26,685 bases of DNA from Baffinella frigidus. Lineage: Eukaryota; Cryptophyceae; Cryptomonadales; Baffinellaceae. Positions 8,750-16,728 of this stretch are shown here, piece after piece. Within the stretch, counting starts at the first letter, position 1. Each line of letters opens with the position of its first letter. Both the position numbers and the translations under genes were made by a program. The notes beneath the pieces were generated by a model. The model was given only the letters and a program-made list of their open reading frames with translations, did not search any database and had not been told where the DNA came from. The DNA lies in the NCBI GenBank assembly GCA_026770585.1, contig MU647227.1, forward strand, positions 132,713-159,397. The letters are read 5' to 3'.

Positions 8750-10562
8750 GCCAAGAAACACGTGCATTGCATCAATGGATGGGTGGGCTTATCACCTGAT
8801 ATAACCCTTTGTTTCTAACGAAAGTTATGAATGCATAGTCCGACTGCGGACCTGTTTCATGGTTTATAGTTTGTTTAGCATTTGGCGAGCAGCGTTTAAT
8901 GTTTAGGGGTTCGGGTGATTACCTCCTGCGGCGGGGTCTACGACGATATAGATGTTTTCCGAAAACACCGGGACGAGTGCCTCTTGTGAATACATGATTT
9001 CGATATCACGAGGTCGAAAGACCGTCTGTAACGAATCGAACGCCAACCCGCTCAACTCTGATTCAATGAGATCCCTGGTTGAAGGGTTTAAGGGTTAGGA
9101 GTCGGCCTTTTGTATTCAGGGTTCGGGGTTTGGGGTTCTGGCTTTTAAAGTTTAGGGTTAGGGTCTCTTACGGACGATCTTGCATGATAGTTTTCAAACG
9201 AGTGTGACGCTCGCTACTTTGCCAACGCTGCGCAAAGAACATCGCGCACATCCACAGAGTCAGATTCACGTTATTTCAAGACTTGCAGCAAAAAGCAAAA
9301 TGCAAGACAATTTCAGGATTGAAGGGTGGGATAAATACAGGGATTAAGTGCAACATATGTGTACAAGCGGCGACTTTCCCTTCTGCGATGCATGCCGCAC
9401 ACGCTAGCTGCACCTGAATGGAATGGAACATTCTGCACATCCCAGAAAAGTGTCAAGCAATTAGAAACTGGCATGGTGACAATGCGCGTATTTTCAGCGT
9501 CAAATTCAAGGTATTTCAGGAGATATACAAATGGTGCAACATTTAGGATTTATGGTTGGGGTATGTGGGTGGTTACGGGCGTTTCGTTGCTTGATCTACC
9601 ATTTTGAAGAGGCGTGTATCTGCACAACGCGCGCAGTGTCAGGGCCCAATTCGCAGTAGTTTCAGGGTTGCAGATACAACACAGGGGCAGGGTTGGGGTT
9701 TCACAAAAGTTGTACTCCGATGTTAATGTAGAGATCGCCAGCAGGCTTGCGCGGCCAACGAGGAGCAGCGGGGCCACCTGTAAGTCACAACGCGCGTAGT
9801 TTCAGGGTCTAATTCGCAGTAGTTCTATAGTTGCCATAAATCAAGAATTTGTGGGTCGGGTAGGAGGGCTCACTGTTTCATAGAAGCTTTCGAAAATTCC
9901 ACAGTACATGCCAAGACACACCGCATATGGTTAGATAGCCAAATTCACAGTAGTTTCAGATGTTTTGGCAAACGCATGGAATATGGATGGGGACTCACAA
10001 GCCTGGGTCAACATACGCTGTGATGATGGATCATGCACAACGCGCGTAGTATCAGAACCCGAATCGATGTATTTCACAATAAAACAAACGCAACAACGCA
10101 AGACAAACGCAAAACAAACGCAATCAATTTGTGGGAGGGCATCTCCGTACCAGCCTCCTCCTGTGGACAACACCAAACGTTAGATAAATACATCGATTCA
10201 GACCATGGCAGCATGCGCAAACGATTGTATGGGTGTTGGGTGGGGATTACTCACTAAAATTAATACATCACCTCCAGTCCCTTTTGTCTGCAAACATACA
10301 TGCGTTCAGTTTTTCGTTTACATACATCTCAAAGACAAAGTGCACAAGTGAATTGGGTTGTGGGGTGGGAATACGCACAGTTTGAACCTGCGATATGACC
10401 CAACACACGTATACACACGCGTTAGTAATGCACAAAAACGGGGATATGATGGGGGGAAAACAGACAAAGCAAAAACACACACGCAAGCAGTATCGTGACA
10501 CGAAATCGCAAGACCTGGTGATATACTCATGGCTGTGTTATAGACCTGTTACGGGCACGCTG
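8750..10562. other. Gene-poor spacer with decayed repeats
   Basis: About 1.8 kb with no convincing gene. A short telomere-like patch (GGTTTAAGGGTTAGG and TTTAGGGTTAGGGT) lies at 9083-9172. From about 9470 to 10090 there are four diverged copies of a segment around CAACGCGCGTAGTTTCAGGG, near 9481, 9622, 9786 and 10033, at variable spacing. Variants of a G-rich motif GTGGGTNGGGTA recur to about 10375. The copies share too little to be recent. Confidence 0.5.
9481..10090 (+). repeat. Diverged direct repeats (ACGCGCGTAGTTTCAGGG core)
   Basis: The cores at about 9481-9530, 9622-9672, 9786-9835 and 10033-10085 share the order ACGCGCGTAGT-TCAG-AATTCGCAGTAGTTTCAG. They are roughly 140, 165 and 250 bases apart. 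No protein or RNA product is apparent. Confidence 0.55.
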
Positions 10563-10570
10563 TATAAAAG
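10563..10570 (+). promoter_or_regulatory. TATAAAAG box of the HNH gene
   Basis: TATAAAAG, 37 bases before the ATG at 10607. It agrees in form and distance with the boxes of the coiled-coil and ankyrin genes. Confidence 0.5.
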
Positions 10571-10606
10571 CACGCACGTCACATAGCGGGTTTGTCCAGC
10601 ATAAAG

Positions 10607-11368
10607 ATGAGAGCGGCAGCTTACGCCAAACTGGATGCAGCTGCGAAACAGGAACTTTTAAAAAAAAATCGTGAATGGAGACAATCTTGCATTGAGAAAA
10701 GACGTGCATATGACAAAAAATATCGTGCATAAAATGTAGACGGGCGACGTGCATATGAGAATGAACATCGTGACAAAAATAAAGGGCAAATCAAGAAGAA
10801 TAACCAGAAATGGCGTTCGCTTCACCCGAATTACTACATCGATAAGCGAGCAAACGACCCAGCATACAAGCTAGCCAAAAATATCAGGTGTAGATTAGAA
10901 TCCTGCGTAAGAGCGTGGGGTTTCAAGAAGGCGTCGAAAACACTGAATCTCCTAGGATGTACATGGCAACAGGCGGTGGACTATCTAGATGCAAACGACC
11001 GTGGATTGAAGATGTCCGATAAGGGTAATCATGTAGACCACATCCGTCCTCTGGCGAGCTTTAACCTCCACTGCGAACTCGAACAGAGAATGGCAAATAA
11101 CATCTACAATTTACAGCTACTTCCCGCCGAAGAGAACCTCTCCAAGGGCGCTTCATTCGACTACGCCACGTGGAGCATCTCAAAGCCTGGAATGAAGCTA
11201 CTGGATCTGGAACGGGAGCTCCGAGCCGCAGAAAACGACGGGGATGCTGTGGATTATGACGGTTCAAGCGACGATGAATGTGGGCTGGCACCAGGGGAAA
11301 TGACAAAGAGCAAATCGAAGTTTGTTCTGGTGTCAAGTCCCTTGAAAAAGTGTCCCAAAACCGTCTAG
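10607..11368 (+). pseudogene. HNH endonuclease, interrupted by an in-frame TAA
   Basis: From the ATG at 10607 the frame is open for 254 codons except for one TAA at 10730-10732 (codon 42). The first part is very basic, with repeated KRRAYDKKY- and RRAYENEHRDK-like segments typical of DNA-binding arms of such nucleases. Residues 141-181 form the HNH core: HVDHIRPLASF (D144, H145), then NNIYNLQLLP (N168) and ENLSKG (N177, K180). The family makes strand breaks in DNA and is common as free-standing homing-type genes in large DNA viruses and phages. The last 29 codons (from C225) are encoded by a copy of the island's 96-base repeat, so the C-terminus is repeat-derived. It may be a recent pseudogene, a downstream-start protein, or a case of stop readthrough. 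Everything after the TAA is intact, so the damage looks young. Confidence 0.75.
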
Positions 11369-11370
11369 TC
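11279..11370 (+). repeat. R96 repeat, locus A (one unit)
   Basis: One copy of the 96-base repeat (core GGCACCAGGGGAAATGACAA) forms the 3' end of the HNH frame. Together with the next 160 bases it is nearly identical to 13526-13776. The same unit recurs as an array at 14.5 and 16.7 kb. Confidence 0.85.
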
Positions 11371-11530
11371 GAAGACCGGTATAAGTCGAATAAGTGTCTC
11401 TGATGAAGCATCGGTGGCATGGGTCGTCGATGAAGCATCGGTGACAGGATAAGATTGTCGGTTATTTTGATATTTGACCTTTGAGCCATTGGAAATACGG
11501 CCGGATAGGGGGGACGTGATCACCAAATCC
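11371..11530 (+). repeat. F block, copy A
   Basis: This block follows R96. It contains two GATGAAGCATC dyads 27 bases apart (11402 and 11429), then an A+T-rich section ATAAGATTGTCGGTTATTTT and the end ACGTGATCACCAAATCCCG. Other copies are at 13612-13780 and 17046-17205 (direct) and 14150-14318 (inverted). Confidence 0.85.
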
Positions 11531-12110
11531 CGGCGTACGTGTCTTCCAGGTCGAGTTGGAACGGCGTGTGTAGGAAAGACATCGGTGTGTTGGTCTGTGG
11601 GTGTGATCTGGGATGATCTGAAGAATAACAACGGACCGAAAACACGTACTGTGCAACTCTCGTCAGATTCAATACACATCGACATTGTACGGCTCGCAGA
11701 CGCGCTGGTGATTACGACGGTGGCACAGGCAGCGCAAGCCGGTGGTGTAATTTGCGTGCTTTATCGCCACCCGAAGAGTGCAGCGCGTCTACCCGGAGAG
11801 AGCGCCACCCGAAGAGTGCAGCGCGTCCACCCGGAGAGAGCACGTATTGTGCAGTTCTCGTTAGATGTGGTGTGGCTAGAAATCCGGGTGTGTTTTATTC
11901 AATAAACGGCGCCAGTTCGTATCAAATCGTGTACTCTCTAGTGTCTACGGCATACCCAAGAATCCCTTGCAGATCCTTTTCGCGATAACCCGCCAATTCC
12001 GGATATGATACTGTCATCTGTCCACTAGAGTCGGGTATGAGCCCCCCACTCTCCAATATCATTCGCATTACTTCATCTGCAGCAGAGTGGAGTCCCCCTC
12101 GAGGTCCTAG
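11531..12110. other. Gene-poor stretch with small duplications
   Basis: Two tandem copies of CACCCGAAGAGTGCAGCGCG plus its flank lie at about 11769-11845. ACGTACTGTGCAACTCTCGT (near 11643) recurs in diverged form near 11840. A coding-looking stretch on the minus strand (about 11685 down to 11530) runs into the F block and is not accepted as a gene. It may be the remnant of one. Confidence 0.4.
11894..11899 (-). promoter_or_regulatory. Possible polyadenylation signal of the ankyrin gene
   Basis: AATAAA on the minus strand, about 215 bases past the ankyrin stop codon. Another AATAAA on the + strand starts at 11901. Use of this signal in the host is assumed, not shown. Confidence 0.25.
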
Positions 12111-12935
12111 TCAGTCATGTCGCAGCATCGCAAACGCTTCCACCCGATCACGTCTGTCTATTTCCGATGCAAAAAGTTCCTTCGTTCGGGCAAGCGTTTT
12201 CAATTTGGGGAGGCTCGATACAGCATAGAGGTGGTGTGATGGGTGAAACATGTTCGACGGGTATAGTGGCACGCATTCGCTTGCGAGTTTCCCCTCATTG
12301 TTTCGAATAGACATTGACGCACCATTGTTAAACAGTAGGCGCAATACGGCGGGGTATTGTCCTAGCGCTGCCAAGTGCATAAGCGTGTTGCCGTCTCTAT
12401 CCACCACGTCGAGGAGGGCGCCGTGTCGTATCAGCAGCGATGCTATACCAAAGGCCTTGACATGACCATGGGGCATTCTCACGGACCGGTGCAGCGGGGT
12501 GCTGCCGTTGGCGTCCATTTGATTTACGTCGAGGTTCATATTGGTGAGCAGGTAGTCTAGTACCTTGGGATGGGAACATATATCTAACAAGTTCGGTGGT
12601 ATTTGCATGTTGGTGAACGGAATATAATTGGCATCGGCACCCCTTTCACTTCTTTCAAATAGATACTTAACAACCTCATATGTGCCCTCCTTGATCGCGC
12701 TGTGAAATACACTCTCACCGTACTCGTCTAGGGAATTGATGGGTGCGCCATGCTGGAGCAATAATTCTATGGCACCCAGTACATGGCCGGGGCCTAGTGT
12801 TCGCAGTTCATATGTTAAACAATCGTGTAGAAGATTGTCGAGAGTTGTGTCATGTCCAGTCTTGAGGAGATATTTCACCCTGTCGATATTACCGTCTTCA
12901 AGCGCCTTCTTGACTTGGTTAGATGTGCGGGACAT
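12111..12935 (-). CDS. Ankyrin-repeat protein
   Basis: A 274-residue frame, ATG at 12935, TGA stop, with TATATAAG 27 bases upstream of the ATG. Ankyrin units can be followed along the protein: residues 14-45 (diverged); 52-100, with LLLQHGAPINSLDEYGESVFHSA; a degenerate unit around 115-140 (LLDICSHPKVLDYLL); and two good units at 141-205, with DANGSTPLHRSV and DRDGNTLMHLAALGQ. The final 55 residues are helical and charged, with no F-box seen. Such proteins mediate protein-protein contacts and are expanded in giant viruses, where many adapt host ubiquitin ligases. That role is not shown here. The frame is intact. It lies between two copies of the R96-F repeat (11279-11530 and 13493-13780). Confidence 0.85.
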   Translation of the reverse strand: MSRTSNQVKKALEDGNIDRVKYLLKTGHDTTLDNLLHDCLTYELRTLGPGHVLGAIELLLQHGAPINSLDEYGESVFHSAIKEGTYEVVKYLFERSERGADANYIPFTNMQIPPNLLDICSHPKVLDYLLTNMNLDVNQMDANGSTPLHRSVRMPHGHVKAFGIASLLIRHGALLDVVDRDGNTLMHLAALGQYPAVLRLLFNNGASMSIRNNEGKLASECVPLYPSNMFHPSHHLYAVSSLPKLKTLARTKELFASEIDRRDRVEAFAMLRHD

Positions 12936-12961
12936 GCTGGTATGTCTATCAGGATCGACAT

Positions 12962-12969
12962 CTTATATA
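12962..12969 (-). promoter_or_regulatory. TATATAAG box of the ankyrin gene
   Basis: TATATAAG on the minus strand, 27 bases before the ATG. It has the same form as the boxes of the coiled-coil and HNH genes. Confidence 0.5.
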
Positions 12970-13272
12970 GCATACAGAACCCGTGATAGACACATGGAAA
13001 TCTGCGAGCGATTCTAGGGTGGATATAATCAATGCAATGGATTCTATAGAACAGTCTGGGGAACTCCGTCAACTGCAGAGACAGTTTGGGTGGATTTAAT
13101 CGAGTCTCCAACCCAACCATGTCGATGGTGACGACGGTGGCACGGCAACGCAAGCTGGTGGTAACAGTAGTGTGTTTATTCAATATACATCGGTATTGTA
13201 AGGCTCGTAGTGCGCATTGCTGCTCGGATGCCCACGCAGCCCGTCTGCCAGTCGCAGATGGCGACTGTTGAT
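12970..13272. other. Gene-poor stretch upstream of the ankyrin gene
   Basis: No gene is seen. Around 13128-13205 it resembles 11710-11760 and 11640-11700 (shared ACGGTGGCAC, CAAGCYGGTGGT and a diverged TGTRMGGCTCG), so the two sides of the ankyrin gene carry related, decayed sequence. Confidence 0.4.
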
Positions 13273-13432
13273 TGGCCATCTACACGCTGGATTTGACTAG
13301 TATGACATACCAGTTTGACCAGTGCGTCAGACCAGCTACATGGCCATCTACACGCTGGATTTGACCAGTATGACATACCAGTTTGACCAGTGCGTCAGAC
13401 CAGCTACATGGCCATCTACACGCTAGACCCTG
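13273..13432 (+). repeat. 68-base minisatellite, copy 1
   Basis: The units start at 13273, 13341 and 13409 (TGGCCATCTACACGCT), a period of exactly 68. They contain TTTGACCAGT and GCGTCAGACCAGCTACATGG. The end runs into CTGCCTGGCCGTACTAATAA, which also follows the second copy at 14.4 kb. Confidence 0.9.
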
Positions 13433-13492
13433 CCTGGCCGTACTAATAAAATGGCTCAAACGTCAAATGTCAAATGGTCCAAGCACCTTGAT

Positions 13493-13611
13493 AAAGTGCC
13501 CTAAAATCGTCTATCCGAAATATGGGCTGACACCAGGGGAAATGACAAAGAGCAAATCGAAGTTTGTTCTGGTGTCAAGTCCCTTGAAAAAGTGTCCCAA
13601 AACCGTCTAGT
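13493..13611 (+). repeat. R96 repeat, locus B
   Basis: A little over one unit of the 96-base repeat. It is followed directly by F block copy B, as at locus A, and preceded by the 68-base minisatellite. Confidence 0.85.
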
Positions 13612-13780
13612 CGAAGACCGGTATAAGTCGAATAAGTGTCTCTGATGAAGCATCGGTGGCATGGGTCGTCGATGAAGCATCGGTGACAGGATAAGATTGT
13701 CGGTTATTTTGATATTTGACCTTTGAGCCATTGAAAATACGGCCGGACAGGGGGGACGTGATCACCAAATCCCGATTTTC
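13612..13780 (+). repeat. F block, copy B (left arm of a large inverted repeat)
   Basis: It carries GATGAAGCATC at 13644 and 13671 and is nearly identical to copy A. With the following sequence to 13859 it is the reverse complement of about 14101-14318. Confidence 0.85.
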
Positions 13781-13824
13781 CAGAAAAGGCATAGGGGGTT
13801 CGGTGAATTTGAGAAAAATAATAA

Positions 13825-13859
13825 GTAGTGTTATCGACATCTGATGTCGATAACACTAC
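13825..13859. repeat. 35-base hairpin, 17-base perfect arms
   Basis: GTAGTGTTATCGACATC, one T, then the exact complement. A related hairpin lies at 14101-14135 in the other arm of the inverted repeat. It could form a cruciform, or an RNA hairpin at a transcript end as in some giant viruses. Neither is shown. Confidence 0.85.
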
Positions 13860-14004
13860 CCCGAAACGGAATCGCCTTGCAAATGACAAAGAGCAAATCG
13901 AGATTTGATCATCTACAGGTTTGACCATGAGACCAGGTTGACCAGTACAACAAACCAGCTACTTAGCCATCTACAAGCTCAGGTTCATGGAGTGTCACCT
14001 CACT

Positions 14005-14007
<3 letters not shown>

Positions 14008-14044
<37 letters not shown>

Positions 14045-14058
14045 AATAAATATATACA

Positions 14059-14100
<42 letters not shown>
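14008..14100. repeat. CT and TA microsatellites in the loop of the inverted repeat
   Basis: A (CT)n tract at about 14008-14039 is followed by A+T-rich sequence and a (TA)n tract at about 14062-14100. Together they occupy the middle of the inverted repeat. Confidence 0.95.
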
Positions 14101-14103
<3 letters not shown>

Positions 14104-14135
14104 GTGTTATCGACTACTGGAGTCGATAACACAAC
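14101..14135. repeat. Second hairpin (GTAGTGTTATCGACT arms)
   Basis: Arms 14101-14115 and 14121-14135 pair with one mismatch around a loop ACTGG. The outer sequence is the same as in the hairpin at 13825, but the centre differs. The stem is conserved while the loop changed, which suggests that the structure matters. Confidence 0.8.
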
Positions 14136-14149
14136 TATTATATTTTCTG

Positions 14150-14318
14150 AAATTCACCGAACCCCCTATGCCTTTTCTGGAAAATCGGGATTTGGTGATC
14201 ACGTCCCCCCTATCCGGCCGTACGACCAGGCCGTATTTTCAATGGCTCAAAGGTCAAATGTCAAAATAACCGACAATCTTGTCTTGTTACCGATGCTTCA
14301 TCGATGACCCATGTGTCT
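14150..14318 (-). repeat. F block, inverted copy
   Basis: Reverse complement of the F block, including one inverted dyad (GATGCTTCATC at 14292-14302). It differs from copy B by a small insertion near 14218-14232 around the CGGCCGTACG segment. Confidence 0.85.
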
Positions 14319-14319
14319 T

Positions 14320-14490
14320 AGTTTGACCAGTTTGACCAGTGCGTCAGACCAGCTACGTGGCCATCTACACGCTAGATTTGACCAGTATGACAGACCAGTT
14401 TGACCAGTATGACATACCAGTTTGACCAGTGCGTCAGACCAGCTACATGGCCATCTACACGCTATACTCTGCCTGGCCGTACTAATAAAT
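14320..14490 (+). repeat. 68-base minisatellite, copy 2
   Basis: The same TTTGACCAGT / GCGTCAGACCAGCTAC units as at 13273, partly rearranged. They are followed by the same CTGCCTGGCCGTACTAATAA sequence that leads into R96. Confidence 0.85.
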
Positions 14491-14524
14491 GGCTCCAATG
14501 TCAAATGTCAAATGGTCCAAGCGC

Positions 14525-14967
14525 CTTGAAAAAGGGCCCTAAATCGTCTATCCGAAATGTGGGCTGGCACCAGGGGAAATGACAAAGAGCAAATCGAAGT
14601 TTGTTCTGGTGTCAAGTCCCTTGAAAAGTGCCCCAAAATCATCTATCTGAAATGTGGGCTGGCACCAGGGGAAATGACAAAGAGCAAATCGAAGTTTGTT
14701 CTGGTGTCAAGTGCCTTGAAAAAGGGCCCTAAAATCATCTATCTGAAATGTGGGCTGGCACCAGGGGAAATGACAAAGAGCAAATCGAAGTTTGTTTTGG
14801 TGTCAAGTGCCTTGAAAAAGGACCCTAAAATCATCTATCTGAAATGTGGGCTGGCACCAGGGGAAATGACAAGGAGCAAATCGAAGTTTGTTCTGGTGTC
14901 AAGTGCCTTGAAAAAGGGCCTTAAAACCGTCTATCCGAAATGTGGGCTGACACTAGGGGAAATGACA
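14525..14967 (+). repeat. R96 tandem array, locus C (about 4.5 units)
   Basis: The units have a 96-base period with few differences and stay open in one frame as 32-residue units (core CGLAPGEMTKSKSKFVLVSS). Since 96 is a multiple of three, openness may only follow from repeat identity. The last unit breaks off after AATGACA at 14967, where the dioxygenase cassette begins. Confidence 0.9.
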
Positions 14968-15048
14968 CTCCGTGATGAAGCATCTGTGGCAGATGTGGAC
15001 ATGACCATTCATTGAGTACGCTTACAAGTACACACACACACAGTACAT

Positions 15049-15911
15049 CTACTCGTCATCCCCGAAGAACTCACGGACACGCTTCTTGCCGACTAGAAGC
15101 TCCTCCCTGCGCTTAGACAGCTGCGGTGGTACATAACCGACAGGGTCGTACTCTACAAGATGCGGCACCATCTCGTCGCGACACTTGAGCTTGCGCATTG
15201 CGAAACCGTACTGTTTCGAGCTGGCTTGGTCCATCTTCTCGACAAACCGGCCAATGTTCTTGTGGAAGTTAACGAACCGGAGCGGATATGTGTGTACTTT
15301 GTCACATGAAGGATATCCTTTGGGTGCGACCCCATGGTTGAGCACACGGACGCGATCAACGAGCTCGTTGGTCTTGTGGGCCTCCTCGTACTGGGCACGG
15401 TCCACGTCCGTTGAGTAACCTACGTAGAGTCCCCATGCAATACGGCCGGACGTGTTCTTCACGACCCCATGGATCGTATCTTGGATCCAGATCAGCATTC
15501 CATTTGGAGGGACAATCAACTTGCGTGCCTTTTCGTAGAGGTTCAATGGGTCTGGTTTTGTCGGGTCAAGTCCCCATTTCGGACCCGTGCTGTCCGTGTA
15601 ATGCTCTTCATACAACTGCTTAATCGAATCGGTCCACTTGTGCGACTCCGGGACACACACGAAGCTCCCCTCGCTGACAGAGTACTTGCCCGAGATCATG
15701 TCGAGAATGGGTTTGGAGAACTTGCGCTTATCGAGGTGTAGGAACTCGTCATCGCCCTTGTTGACGAGCTTGCAGATAGGCCGGTCCAGCGAGAATTTCA
15801 CGTCATCCGTGCCGAGAAACAGTTGGGCAAACTTATCGAGTGCTTCGTTTTGCCTCAACGTCCAGAGCACCGATAGGTTGAAGGAAGCGTTCGACGCCGG
15901 TGCGCCGAATC
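15049..15911 (-). CDS. PhyH-like 2-oxoglutarate/Fe(II) dioxygenase, exon 2
   Basis: Exon 2 encodes residues 146-432 of a 432-residue protein and ends at TAG. It contains the iron-binding HxD (H204, D206, in EFLHLDKRKF) and the distal His (H293, in DTIHGVV). An Arg nine residues later (R302, in SGRIAWGLYVGY) fits the 2-oxoglutarate-binding position. The N-terminal side of this exon (residues 150-190) resembles the leading strands of the double-stranded beta-helix. Phytanoyl-CoA-dioxygenase-like proteins hydroxylate diverse substrates, and the substrate here cannot be told. The C-terminal 110 residues are basic and may be a separate extension. Related proteins are known from marine giant viruses and algae. 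Confidence 0.7.
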
Positions 15912-16029
15912 CTGTTTTGTGGGGGTGTGGAGTAAGACATGTCCGTAGTGCAATGTGTGTGTAACTGTGTGTGTGTAACTGTGTGTGGTGGGACGTAATG
16001 GGGTAAGAATTTGAAGCGTTGAGGGTTAC
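15912..16029 (-). other. Spliceosomal-type intron, 118 bases
   Basis: On the minus strand the intron starts GTAACC after TCCG and ends ACAAAACAG before GATTCGG. Removing it joins codon 145 to 147 across a phase-1 Gly codon and fuses the two conserved frames. It contains ACACAC/GTTACAC microsatellite-like sequence. Its length is 39x3+1, so retention would shift the frame. Confidence 0.8.
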
Positions 16030-16465
16030 CGGAATGAAGATAGACGTTGCTGCCGAGGATCTTTTCGAGGTCCGTGAAGAACTTCTTTGGCAGCGGACCC
16101 ATGAACTTGTCGAGAGACGCTTCGTCCGTGATGGTAAAGCCTCCTGCGACAAGTCGCGCCAACAGATCTGGTTTCAATGCCATGTCGTCCACGATCATGT
16201 TCCAGATGTCGCGTACTGTCTTCCTTCCGAAGGCAGTCGCCTCTGCTTGGTTCTTGTGGGGCCAGACAATCACATAGCCGTGGTACTTGGCGTATTGATG
16301 TGCTTCTCCCCGCTTGACGGGGTCGTAAAGGTCGAACACCGGGGGCCTTTCTACCGGGATATGCCTTAGTGATTTCTTCAAATCCGAAGCGTGTGTCGCA
16401 GCAGGCGGCGCTTGTGTAGCATCTTGGGCTTGAGCTGGTGTGTCAGCAGCAGCAGATGTGCTCAT
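16030..16465 (-). CDS. PhyH-like 2-oxoglutarate/Fe(II) dioxygenase, exon 1
   Basis: Exon 1 encodes residues 1-145 plus one base. The ATG at 16465 is the first in frame. Residues 1-27 are Ala/Gln/Thr-rich and probably disordered. The conserved part begins at about residue 35 (RHIPVERPPVFDLYDP) and continues with a helix-rich region before the catalytic fold of exon 2. There is no signal peptide or targeting motif that I can name. A 5' flank of about 200 bases, with an 11-base minisatellite, separates the ATG from a possible TATATTTAG box near 16673. The gene is intact and the splice junction is clean, so it may still be expressed. Confidence 0.7.
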
Positions 16466-16499
16466 GGCACCTGGTAGCAGAACCAGTGGTGAGCAATGG

Positions 16500-16560
16500 G
16501 GTTGGCTGGGTGCTGGCTGGGTGCTTGCTGGGTGCTGGCTGGATGCTGGCTGGAAGTTGC
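16500..16560 (-). repeat. 11-base minisatellite before the dioxygenase gene
   Basis: About five units of GTGCTGGCTGG and variants (GTGCTTGCTGG, ATGCTGGCTGG). They lie in the presumed 5' leader of the minus-strand gene. Confidence 0.85.
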
Positions 16561-16672
16561 GTGGTTGTGTGTCACCTGAGTGGTTGTGTGGTGTCTGGTG
16601 GGGTGGTTGGGGTTGGTTATGCTACTCGGGGTTGACTAATACACTCGGGAGTTGACTATACTTGTGTCGTTG

Positions 16673-16681
16673 CTAAATATA
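16673..16681 (-). promoter_or_regulatory. TATATTTAG box upstream of the dioxygenase gene
   Basis: TATATTTAG on the minus strand, 208 bases before the ATG, much farther than the boxes of the other island genes. A longer leader or a 5' intron would be needed, so support is weak. Confidence 0.25.
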
Positions 16682-16728
16682 GCATCTGAGTCTAAAAATG
16701 GAATTGGTGATGAAGCATCATCAGTTGA

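Larger units (their letters stand above)
14968..16728. mobile_element. Candidate dioxygenase cassette inside an R96 array
   Basis: An R96 unit stops at 14967 and R96 sequence resumes at 16729 at a later point of the unit, with about 50 bases of the unit missing. Both ends carry GTGATGAAGCATC (14972-14984 and 16707-16719) as a direct repeat. The interval contains just one gene, the dioxygenase. No recombinase or transposase is inside, so movement is an inference from the boundaries. Confidence 0.45.

Noticed and set aside
11061-11489. 142-codon minus-strand frame, partly repeated at 13501-13731
   Set aside because: It is the complement of the HNH gene and R96-F repeat. The repetition only reflects the DNA repeat.
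11474-11905. 143-codon frame on the + strand
   Set aside because: It starts inside the F block, runs through a tandem duplication and has no domain.
13273-13432. CRISPR-like array
   Set aside because: The 68-base units are contiguous, with no unique spacers between short repeats. It is a minisatellite in eukaryotic DNA.
14557-15015. 152-codon frame through the R96 array as a repeat protein
   Set aside because: The frame stays open because the unit is 96 bases long. The sister array at 16.7 kb is frameshifted, so coding is not supported.
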